From NCBI GenBank assembly GCA_020650975.1, contig JAIPMN010019838.1, positions 1 through 32,230 on the forward strand: DNA of 32,230 nucleotides, in the 5' to 3' direction. Of this stretch, positions 1-12,200 are shown piece by piece. The position numbers and the translations under genes were made by a program. Below the pieces are notes generated by a model. It was not told where the DNA came from, made no database searches, and was given only the letters and a program-made list of their open reading frames with translations. Source of the stretch: Apostichopus californicus (lineage: Eukaryota > Echinodermata > Holothuroidea > Aspidochirotida > Stichopodidae). Numbering within the stretch: position 1 is the first letter of the stretch; the number at the start of each line of letters is the position of its first letter.

Positions 1-227
1 CCTCTTGATATCTTATCTCCATCTCCTTGATAACTGCATCCTGCATCCCTTGTTTGTTATTCTCATCCTCAGGGAGTGGTACAGGACCAGGAGGGGTGAC
101 GCTCTCCCCCTCGGGCGGGGGTGCCTCGCCTTTCTGTTTTGCCAATTTCCGAGCAGCTATCTGTTTCTTCCTCTGCTCCAAACGCTCTTTGGCCAGTTGC
201 TCCTGCCGTTTGCGGTCCTTCTCACGC
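1..227 (-). CDS. E36: basic helix then proline-rich acidic linker, partial (cut by left edge)
   Basis: The acceptor is TCCTCCAAG|G (228-229), entered in phase 2. It encodes REKDRKRQEQLAKERLEQRK, then KQIAARKLAKQKGEAPPPEG, then ESVTPPGPVPLPEDENNKQ and an end QDAVIKEMEIRYQE. The first part matches E14 and E7. The proline-rich stretch is the only clearly non-helical linker in the window. The frame is still open at base 1, with no donor seen, so the exon continues outside. It has no early methionine. Confidence 0.83.
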
Positions 228-3200
228 CTTGGAGGAGGGGAAAAAAAAGGAGAGATATACAAGGTCACCTTAAATCCTATGTACTTCTGTACATTTTCTT
301 GCCATACAAACAGAGAAATAGAAAATTGAGAATGCCTAATAAATAGGTCATATGAACAATATTGATTAATATTTACTCCTGGCCAATAAAATTACAAGCT
401 TCAATATTTAAGATGAGCTAGCAGGAACACAGACCTAAGTAATCTTCCAGGATCTCCTGGCTCTAAATAGTTAATGTTGATGTAGGTTGTTACAGTAACT
501 GAACCATACAGTGCCATCCATGTCATCTTTTGACTACACTAGCATACTTAATGCACAACATTTGAACATTGCTTTGATGAGACAAATGACCTCAATTTTA
601 CAAAGGAGGTTGATTTCAAACATGAATTATTTTGACATATTTTTCACACAAAAATGGTGTGACTAGATGGCAATTACTCTTAATTGCTAGTTTAATGATA
701 TTATTTAATTTTTTGGTCCCCATGTTTACATGTCCAAAGTAGGATTAGGGTAAGTATATCATGCATGGATGTATTGTAAGCCTTAGTATTAATCCCAAAA
801 TTTTGATGATTGTTTTAAAAAGTAATGACTTCCCTTGAGGCCTTTTTGAACATCTGCTGTGACATTTATAGAAATGTTAAAAACAAATCATATACTTTCT
901 TCAAGAGCATTTGTGTAATACGAAATAGTTACATTACAAACACAACAGGTACTAACCGATCTGTAAAGTATTTACATAGGACACAATTACATATCACTGC
1001 CTCAAACCAGACATTGTTTGTCATTGTAACCATATCACAGGTGTTCAGACCGTGGGAGATGTTTTGTTGTTGTTGTAAATAATGGCTCTCAACTCTCTGG
1101 GTGTGGTGTTCACATTACACACAGGACCAACTGGACTTTTCTTGGTACGAAATTGATGTAATGATTACCCACCTCCGTTTGTTGGGATCAAACACATTCG
1201 CCTTCCATTTTAACTGTTAAACAGAAGTGTACGATGATTAGACACAGAGTAACTTCCTCCCTGGTTTTCAGTGACTAGATGTCTGCAGTGTCACAGGACC
1301 ACAAAGAAATAAGACCAGTGTACCAGGGCCACTTTGAAACAGGGCCACCTTTGTAACTGGGCCACCTAACATGCCACAGCTTGGGCACCTTAATTTATGC
1401 AACCATCTACTTACACCTCATCGCCCTTCTGAGCGAGACCGATCACCAAGGCCGCAGCATCAAAGTTCTCCTCCTGTCTGGCCTTCCTCTGCTCTCGTCG
1501 CAGCTTGGCCAACGCGGCCTGCCGCTTTCTCTCCTGCATCAATCTCTCGTCTTGATTCCTCAGGGTTGCCATTAGAGCTGTCTTTTCCTGACAGAGCAAA
1601 ATTATGGATAATAAGTGACTTTTTGCGGCAAAGAAATTTATCCTAGGGAGGGATGGTCTGCATACTATGGGGAGCGACCCAAAAGCGAGTTGCAAAAATT
1701 TCTCGGTGGGTTGTCAGAATATTTCCAGATGTTGAAACTACTGAAACAGTTCTGAACTGGCCAACATCCGTTTTCCAATCTAGCTTTCCATGCATTCTGA
1801 GTATCAACTTTGTGAGTTCAGAGACTGACTGGTGGGATGTTGCTCAGCTCTCATTGGGACTAACGAATGTCTATATTCTTCGTTTACTGTACCATAATTT
1901 CAACATACAAAGTTTACATCATAAAACAACAATTTCCTAGCATTCACCAATGGTATCCTTGTTAGATGATCAGGGGGGGGGGGGAAACAAGGGGGGATGT
2001 TAACTATCACTAATAAATGCAAAGTAACTAACAATTGAACTAGTTTGGATGGACTAACCCAACCATTTACCCCATAGACTATATGTTTTCCAACTTTTGA
2101 TTCAAAGCTTTCAAATGTTTGAATGGGAAGGAAGAGGCTTAGGGTGGAGGGAACTTTCATCAAATGTTTGTATGGGAAGGGCGAGGGGAAGGGTGGAGAG
2201 AGTGGGCTAACTGCAACCCCTAAATGCATACCATTTAACAATGCAAAAATGGTTGGACGGACTTGCCCCACAATTTACACTTAAGTTTGTGTGTTTTAAC
2301 TATTCTTGAAATTTTTCAAATGTTCGAAAGAGTTTTCCTTTTGTACTGCTTACATCTCAAGATCATTTTCTGAAGGACATCTTATTTCAACTGTATCTTG
2401 GATGAACTTTGAACTCCTATTGAACTGGGTAAAAATCATAGAAATTTCAGATATTTAAATATCTACCTCTTCAATTTTATGGTCCAAAGCCTCGAGAACA
2501 TTTTTCGGTTTCTCTATCTTCTTCATCAGTTCTTCCTCCTCTTTGATCTCTTCTGCCTCAAGAGCAACTACCTCCTTGCTTGTCATGCCTATGCGGAGAA
2601 AAAAGTAATCATAATAATAATCACAGACATATCCATCACTGCTAACAAATCAGCCACATCCAATGAAAAAGAAATGATAAAATCTGTGTAAAGATGAAAA
2701 AAAAAAAAATCACATCACAGTTTTATTTTGTTGTTATTATCCAAACATGCATCAATTATGGTCCTTCTGTTACATCACATAACCTAAATACCTTTCTCCT
2801 AGCAGCTCAAATCTTGATATCACTTTGTGGTATACACTAGATATATATATATAGATTTGAGAGTATGAGAATTCCAATACCCACCCATAGCAATCCTCTC
2901 TTTCCTCTTCTGCAACCTCTCCTTCATCTTCTCCTCCTGTGACTTCTGAGTCGCGCCCAATAATGCCTCCATCGCAGCTTGGCTCTTTGCCGCTTCGCCG
3001 AGGAGCGCCGCCGCTTCGTCAAATTTACCCTCCTTCCTCAATTGTCTCTCTCTCATCCGGAGTTTCAACATCTCGGCTTGGCGTTCTTGCTCTGAGAGCT
3101 TGGTCCATTCGGACTTTCCCATCTGATGGTGACAAAAAAAGTATTCAGTTAAATATTTGATGGCCAAATTGATTCCTTGATAATCAATAGATTAGAATGT

Positions 3201-6200
3201 AAGAATAGAAAGAAGTTAAATGACTTTACATAATTTTAATCAGAAAATTTCATCATTTTTGAAGAAATAAAAAATGATCCTTGAGATGAAACATACTTTT
3301 ATACCCAGGAATCCAGGACATGCATAAAGCATCTTTTGCATTATTTTCTATGATTTTTTTTTCAACCTCATTGACCCCACGATGCCATAACGACATACAT
3401 GACTAGCTTATCTATTCAAATCTAACTTCAAATGGTGGAATAAAAGTCAAAAAATTTACAACTTTGAATGTGGTTTTTCTCGAAGATATTTTTCCGTTAG
3501 GATCAGAATTAAACCCTGCCCATAATATGAATATTTAAATACTATGAACGTAATTGAATAATGAGGTAAATCATTTTCACTTTGCCGGCGTCATATGCAA
3601 CCCAATACACCGATATGTACTACAACACCATGCTTTATTTTTGTAAATTGCATGTGGCTGTGATACCAATGCAACTTTTTCGAATTGCTGTGAATGAATC
3701 TATTTTGAGCAACGGATCATAAATAAACATGTGAACTATTCACCGATTGGTTGAATTTAAACTAGAAGATTTGGGAAACTGATTAATTTAAAATGAGGAA
3801 TTTGTCGGAAGAAATTGTACTCATTATCTGCAGAAGTCCTTAATTACTCTCAAATTAATGCTCTTGGCATGGAAACAAAATTGGCTAATATCTCAGTTTG
3901 CTGTTTTGTGATGAATACATGTAAAAACCTCTGTGGACATGTCAAAAGGGTGGGAAAACGACGACAAAACGCAAAATGCTGCTTTAAATCTAATGAAAAC
4001 AACTTTTGGAACCTTTTATAACACAATCACCATCTACATATGACATGAAAGTCATCAACACAAATATAACCATACAGAAATTTGTATGTACACAGTTTGA
4101 AGCTACCAATACTCCTACCAGTATGTGTGATGGTCACATGATATTACTAAGTACCAATACTCCTAGCAGTATGTATGATGGTCAACATGATATTACTAAG
4201 TACCAATACTCCTAGCAGTATGTATGATGGTCAACATGATATTACTAAGTACCTGATCCATGAGAGCTTTGGCCAAAATCTGGTCAGCCAAGTTTTCATA
4301 GTTCTTCTGTATTTCTTTAGTTTCTTCTTCTTGAGATGGCTTCTTGAATTGCGCCAGAATTTCATTCTTTTCCTAGAATTAGTTGTACATAGAAACCGAG
4401 AATTAGGTCAAGGCAAATGGTTGTGGAAGGGGTGCAGGGGTGAGTGGGAGTGAGATGAGTCACATTGAGAGGAACAGACAATTTACCTTTCATTAATTAT
4501 CATCTCCACTCTTTTCACAAGAATATTCATATATTCATGTTCAAACTTCCTTTCTCACATTTTGGACAGACTGTGACTTCTTTCCACACACATCATATGC
4601 TGTCCTTCCATCATAGGTACCTTACTTCTGGCACACCAATGGTTACCATTTACAAAATCTTTCTTTGAAGTCTTCACATACCACACACTACCATTTTGTT
4701 TCCAAAACACTGGAAATGAAACTAAATTGTATATAAGTTGAACATCGCCATTTCAATTTTCCATCACTTTTAGCTTTCCAAATTTTTCATGATATCATAG
4801 CAACTCCACCTCTAAATTGAATATTCACATACATGTACATAATTACCGTCACCATGACGATAATCACATAATTAAAGAGTCTCAACGTATTAAGTGGATA
4901 AGGGTTGAGAGTGGATCAAGTTATTCGGTTTTCGTGCCCAGACTCTATCTTGGATGATTTTTCTTAAATATTATTCATACACTTAAAAGCCCTACAAACA
5001 AACATAAAATATGCAATTAACTATACATTACTCCATACGTTCTAACTGTTGCTATATTGCTATCTATTGCTATATTTGCTATATATTGCTATATATTGCT
5101 ATATTGCTAACTATTGCTATTGCTATATTGCTATTGCTAACTATTGCTATATTTGTCCTTATCATACATACTTCTTGCAGAAGAGTTTCAATAGCTTCCA
5201 TCACATTTTCTTTCTTGGTTTCATCAACCTCATCTTCCTCTCGTTTCTCATCTTCTTCGAGTTTATCAATTTCTTCCTCTGTCAGACCTTGGATGGGAAA
5301 AGGTTTTTTTTTTTTATATTGACACCTTGTATTACTAAGTAATGTGTACTATAATGTACTATATGTATTATGAACTATAATGTACTATATACTTAATGTG
5401 TACTTACTATATGTTATATAACATTTGATGGCAAACACAGCAGAAATATACAGTTACAATATCAAACAGGGTTAGAAAAATCAATATTGACCAACAGCTT
5501 CTCTATATATTATTTAGAGTATTGCAGCTGCACAGTAAGGCAACAAATGTAAAGTCACTCCCTTTTAACCATTAATTGTTTATTTCAGTTGTACTGGTAT
5601 AACACATACCTCTCAGTAGGCCTACACTAGCAGCAGTAGAAAATTTTCAAAAATGATCTTAAAAAGGTTTTGCTTGCAAGATAAAGACAAAAAAATTCAG
5701 AAATCTAACCTTGACTCTATAGCTCTATATGATTAAATACATCATCTACTACAGTCTACATCTTATTAAGTCCCTTCAATTGCCAGATTGCCTGATCTGA
5801 TTCAACATTGGCATATTCTCTCTAAAAGTACAGGATTTCCAAGTAGTATATATCCTCTTGATGTTTATATGTAACCCATAGTTAGGGTTACCATACATTT
5901 CCCTGCACATGTCCTCATATTTCTTAACTTTTGTGAGACTCAGGGTGGTTGGTTTAACCAAATTTTAAGCAATGTCTTTGTAGTTGATCCAGTCAGAGTA
6001 CAGAAAGGCGACTTGTCAATAGTAACATGTTATCTTCAACTGTTCTGATCTTACTACAGGGCTTATTGCAAATTTTTACTTCAAATCTAGTCCCAATTTC
6101 ATGTAGGTACCCATCAACATCATTCTTTTATTTTTCTATTAAAAAAAGGGAGGTGGGACAACTTAGGCACCTTCTCCATGCTGGGACAACTTGTCCCTCC

Positions 6201-9200
6201 TTCAGACAACATAAACAAACCCCCTACCCGTGGCCCTGTCAAAGACAATCTTAAAATAAAGATGAAAAATGATACATCTGAATCTGATAATCCTCCTCTT
6301 TCAAAAATTACAATCTCTTACCTGCTCCCAATCTCTGCCGTCTCGCCTCCAGCCTTTCCTTCATCTTCTGTTCTTGCAATCTTCTCATCGCCTCTCGGAT
6401 CACCTGGAGGGCCATCTCGGATTTGGCCGCTCCTCCTAAAAGCTGGGCCGCCTCTTCCCACTTTCCAATCCGTCTCATCTCCCACTCTCTCAACTTCAGC
6501 TCTACTTTCATGGCCTGCCTCTCGGCCTCGGAGAGCTTGGCCCATTCTGCATCCGTCATCTGTGAGATGTTTTAGAAATACAGCGTGTCACTTAAAGGTG
6601 AGGCGATGTCCGTGTTTTTATGAAGCTCTGTAAAACTCAGTTTTCTTCAAATACAGAAAAAAAATGGACTTACCTGCTTCATCAAGGTATCGGTGAGAAT
6701 CTTGTCTCTTATCTCGTCATATTTTCTCTCGACATCTTTCATGACTTCCGTCTTGTCCGGTTTCTTGATAGTCGAGAGAATATCAGCTTTCTCCTGAGAA
6801 AAATAAATCAAGGAAGATCTATGTCAGAAATCATGCTATGCCGAGGCAATAAATTGAGCTTGTGAACAGTTTTTTCAAAGCACATGCGTATCAAAGAATC
6901 GCTTCATATCAACCAGCAAACATCCGCACTTACTTTAAACAAGAGTAAACTGACATCCTACATCAAGATGAAATGTTCGGAACTTTATAGTTAATTATTT
7001 ACCCACTAGTGGCAATGCAGTATAAAGAAACTGTTAGTTAATATTTAATACCTATGACAACTTTATAACGTCATTTATTAATCCTGTGTGAAGATATCAA
7101 ACTTCCACTTCAAATATGAAAGTTTAAACATAATTGTGATAAAACACATCATTTAATTTAATTTAAAATTTACAGAGAGAGCAAACAAAAAGGGGGATAT
7201 GGCTGAGTTAATCAGCAGGGAGAGGTTGGTTTTGACTTCAGATGTATTAAAAGATGAGTATTCTCTATAAAGATATGCTTCCCAATGTAACTTTTACTAT
7301 GCAGAAATAGGAAAGTGGTTAAACCAGTCTCTTCAAGTCAGACTGTACTGGCTTACAGCTAGCATACTGATAATCCAGACTCATTGGTCATACACACAAG
7401 GTATTCATCATCATGACCTAATGATTTGACACACCCATGTGAGACATTAACAGTCATACACACATGATGGTCACCAATCAGACTGACAGGTCTCACATAA
7501 TGATGTTCATTGGCCAAACCTAATGGTCTTATCCCTGTGACTACCACTAGTGAGACTGCATGGTCTAACATAATGCTGTTTCTTAACCAGACTAACCAGT
7601 CATACACACATGTTGGTCACCAATCAGACTGACTGGTCTCACATAAATGATGTACATTGGCCAGACCTAATGGTCTTATACCTGTGACTAACATCAGTTA
7701 GACTGCATGGTCTAACATATATGCTGTTTCTTAACCAGACTAAACAGTCACACACACATGCTGGTCACCAATCAGACTGACTGGTCTCACATAAGTGATG
7801 ATACATCAACCAGTCCTATGGTATTACATTTGATATTATCATCGTTTAGATTTCACTGGACTAACATTTATTATGTTCATTCCTCGGACTAGACTGCCTT
7901 ACACACTCCATGGTCACCAATCAGACTGACTGGTCTCACATAAGTGATGATACATCAACCAGCCCTATGGTCTTACATTTGATATTACCATTGTCTTAGG
8001 TTTCACTGGTCTAACATTTATTATGCTCATTTCTCAGAAGAGACTGCCTACACACACTTGACACACACTGACACTGCTCCTTACCTCATCTAGCAGGTTC
8101 TCTATTGCTTCCATTACATTCTGTTTCTTGTGTTTCTCCATCTCTTCCTCCTGGACACTATCCTCCATCTCCATCTGAACAATCTCCTCCTCAGAGAAAC
8201 CTGAAACAATGCATACATTATTGTGATATCTCAGCACATTATTGTGATGTCTCAACACAATATTGTGATATCTCAACACATTATTTTGATGTCTCAACAC
8301 ATTTTTGTGATATCTCAACACATTATTGTGATATCTCAACACGTTATTATGATGTCTCAACACATTATTATGATATCTCAACATGTTATTATGATATCTC
8401 AACACATTATTGTGATGTCTCAAAAGTCACATAGCACAGAGACATTACTGTAACTATAGTCTATAGGGTGTTTTTTAACTTCTAACTGCTCTAAGCCATA
8501 TGATAGGTCAGCTGTATCGGCCTAACGTTTAGCATGTTACTATTGATAACAGTTCCTAAATGAGATTCCAACTCTCTGCATTATTTCACAGAAATTGAGG
8601 AGTGTTAAATTAGACAATTAAACATCCCAGTCATGAAAAGATGTTTGAGGGTGGCAGTAAAAGTCTTGTTGAAGTTTGAACAAAACAAAGGAAAGACCTT
8701 GATTGGCTTTTCTAGCATAATTTGGGGCAAAACTTATTGTCTTCAAAGTGGATAAACTTTTGGTTGGGTATAGAGCAGAGGAGATTTCTTAAAAGTTGAA
8801 GTCTTTCAAGGTTTCCAAATACAAAAAACCCCAACCCCAAAGCCATAAAACAAGAGCTGTTAATCTAGCATGCCAATACTCCATCAAGAACTGCGAGCAT
8901 GCAAGAAAGGTGTTTATCTATTTACAGAGTTAAACCACACAGACACAATATTTTGTTGCATGTCTGAATATGAACACACCTGCATTCATCCTTTTCTTTC
9001 TGAGCTCCAGCTGTTCTCTGAGCCTCTGAGTCTGTCTCTTACGAGCTGCTTCCATCAGGATCTCCAGAGCGGCTTGGTTCTTGATGGCGTCTCCCATCAG
9101 GGCATCAGCCTCATCGTATCTCCCTTCTCTTCTCAGCTGTCTCTCTCGGAGTCGCAGTTGCATCTTCTTTAGCTGCCTCTCTGCCTCTGAAAGCTTTGCC

Positions 9201-12200
9201 CATTCTGCAACTCCCATCTTAAAAACATTTAGAAATAAAAATCATGTTAAAAAAAAAAAAAAAATTTTAAACATTAAATAGATCGATACAGGTCATATCC
9301 GCTTGTTAATACTTCTAATAGGACCTTTAATGTGTAATTTAAAGTTACACAACCAAAATAACCAAAATATCAAAATAACCAAATAACCAAAGTAAATAAC
9401 CAAAGGGCAGGGGGACAGACGAGACATTGGCAAAAATTCAAACCTTGATAAATACGGACGTGCATAGCCTACTTACGAAAACAGAACAAGCCAACTTTAA
9501 AATACAAACACAGATCTACATTGAATGTTGATTTACTGAAGTTTTCGATATAAATGATAACAAAAAATTTAAAAAGCTGAATATTTTGGACCAAATTGAC
9601 TCCTTTTACTGCTCACCCAGCTGATATTTCAAACTACAACATTTTCAAAATGCAAAACAGATTAGGTCAATAGGTATATCAGACCGATATCTAAGGGTAA
9701 ATGAAAAGCAGACTGTTTCATTGGATTTCTTATGATGTCAAAGGTCACCTGACTTGACCTGACCTGACACTGACATTTAAAATACTGTGCATCAGACCAT
9801 TAAAGAATGAAATGTTAAGGTCATTAGAACCTGTTGAATAAGTGCATCAGTCAGCATCTTGTCTCTCATTGCATCGTATTTATCCTCCACGTTATCGGTC
9901 TCCATTTTGCCGTACTTCTGCAGCAAGGAGTTCTTCTCCTGAAATATGGAAATGAAACGAGAAAGAAATTCCAGATATTTTTATTTTCAAAGGAAAAATG
10001 GTTATACTTCAGATATTTTTACCACATAAGAAAAGGCTAGATTGCAGAATTATAGCTACTAAATTTGGTCACATTACTCTCAGTTGGGACAAGCATTCAC
10101 ACAGTGTACTCTTCATGTTGTTCAAAAGCACTCGTATTCACAGTATGAATATCCTATTTTCTATTAGATAAAAGTACAGAACTGTTCATACTGTCAGCAG
10201 GCTGAATTTAGAATCAGAAATTCACCAAAACAAGATGACAAATTTTCTTGCAGCAGTTGTAGTAGACTTGATACAATGGATGTCAGTGTCCGGTCTTTTC
10301 TGTGAAAAACCACTCTGCTTTCAAATAATTTAAAAAGTTTTCAGCTTTTTTTATCACCAACTTATGCTAGAAGGTCAAATAATGGTCACACTTTACTCAA
10401 TCTCTATTAACAAGCATTTCAACTGCCATCCTCAATGCATTATTTCCTCTCTGAGATATTCCGTAGTCTTATGGAACATGTTGCTCAGGGTCAAAGAAGA
10501 ATAATTCTGAGAGTCTTTTCTGAAAGTTTAGCACGGATTGAAAATCAATAAATATATGAAAAAGAACTAAATGTAAAACTGTTACAAATTCAGCCTACTA
10601 CATGCAGCCTAACATGCATGATTAGAGTTTTACCTCCGACATGAGAGTATCTATAGCCTCCATCACATTAAAACTGTTACAAATTCAGCCTACTTCATGC
10701 AGCCTAACATGCATGTTTTAGAGTTTTACCTCTGACATGAGAGTATCTATAGCCTCCATCACGTTATCTTGTTTCTCCCGCTTGTTTGTCTTTTCTTCCT
10801 CTGCTGCTTCTTCTTCTTCCAGTTTTAAGGCCTCCTCAAGAGTCATACCTGATGAAGAAAGCCAAAAAACAAAATCCTCTCTAAGAATAAGGCAATTAAG
10901 TCTGATAAAAGAGTTAATTCCTGATTAACTTCTCCAGTTTATTCCCTACCCCGTTCCTTTAATCCTCTCTTTGTCCCTCCACTGTTTATCTCCTACCTCT
11001 CCTCTTCCCCTGTTGCTTTCTTCTCTCCATCCCTTGTCTACTAATCCCCTTACATCTATCTCATTGTGTTCACCGTGCTCATTAACCTGTCTGTAGTTTG
11101 TGCATGTTTTTGTCCATTCTGTTACTGTTACTTGTCATTTAGCCTCTGAAGAAGATCCTGCTAGGATCGAAACGTCAGGCCAACTTACTTTTACACATTC
11201 TATTACACAGGCTCTCTAGTGGATAAGCAGTTTTCTAACAGTTTTATTTTATTTTGAAAAAAAAACAAAAACAAATTACTGAAAAGCCTCTCTTTTTACA
11301 GCATAAAGGAAAAGTTTAATTAAAAATATTGTGGATTGTGTAGCTTGGAGAGCACAATAGATCTGAAACTGCTGAGGGACAAAAAAATCCACTGGACCCC
11401 CCCCTCCCCCGGCCCGGAAATTACAGTGATAATGACTGCACAACCATAATGCAGAACATATGGTGAAGGTGTAGGTAACAGCAATGTTACTGACAACATA
11501 CCCAGACTAAGTGTTAGATAAATGATTAATTAATTAATTAATATTATCAATTAGATCCTTCCATCCATACCGGCTGCCATTCGTTGCTTCCTCTTTGCCA
11601 GCCTTTCTCGTAACCGCCTCTCTCTCTCCTGACGGGCTGCTTCTCGGAGTAGCTCTAGCGCCCTCTGTGAGTTTGCCAGGTCACTGAGAAGAGCAGCCGC
11701 GTCGTCGTACTTTCCTTCCATCCTCAGCCGTCGCTCCATCAGTCTCAGCTTCAAGAGTCTGGCTTGTCTCTCTCTCTCTGAGAGCTTGGCCCACTCTGCA
11801 GCACCGAGCTAGGAGGAACCAGAAATTAGCCATGAGTACTTTTCCTAATAGCAATAACATCCAATACAGTTGTTCAAAGGAAAGAAAAAAATTGCCTGTT
11901 GAACCTGAACATTCACAAATGAGCAGGTGCAGGGGGAGATTTTGTTTTGCAGGGCAGGGGGAGGAAGAATTTCTTTGTATAATGTACAAGAATGCAATTA
12001 TATTAATAAAAACAAAAAACAAAGCTCGGCAAGTTTACCCAAACCCCCCTACTGATCTGCCCGAAGCCACAAATCTCAATAATCTTTGCTTTAGTGAATA
12101 TAGTTCTATCTCTCTTGTTCTATCCATTTCATCAGTAAAGGAAATTTGAATAAAGTAAATAAAAGAATTGAATACTATAGATTAAAACCATGCATAAAAA

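Noticed and set aside
5..346. Plus-strand open frames over 5-346 and 27-329
   Set aside because: They are the complement of minus-strand exon E36, which has a good acceptor, matches E14 and E7 in residues and joins E35 in phase.
5776..5961. Minus-strand open frame (61 codons) in the intron after E30
   Set aside because: It has no resemblance to any repeat segment, and the E30-E31 phase already matches without it.
7359..7607. Minus-strand open frame of 82 codons within the 148-bp repeat
   Set aside because: It is intronic repeat sequence with no splice sites that would fit between E28 and E29.
8105..8453. Plus-strand open frames with repeated YCDISTH or IIVMSQH
   Set aside because: They are readings of the 21-bp minisatellite and the complement of E28. 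Openness follows from the repeat unit, and no splice or start support is seen.
11146..11176. Active hammerhead ribozyme
   Set aside because: There is an extra A before stem II and no stem III, so I report only a near match.
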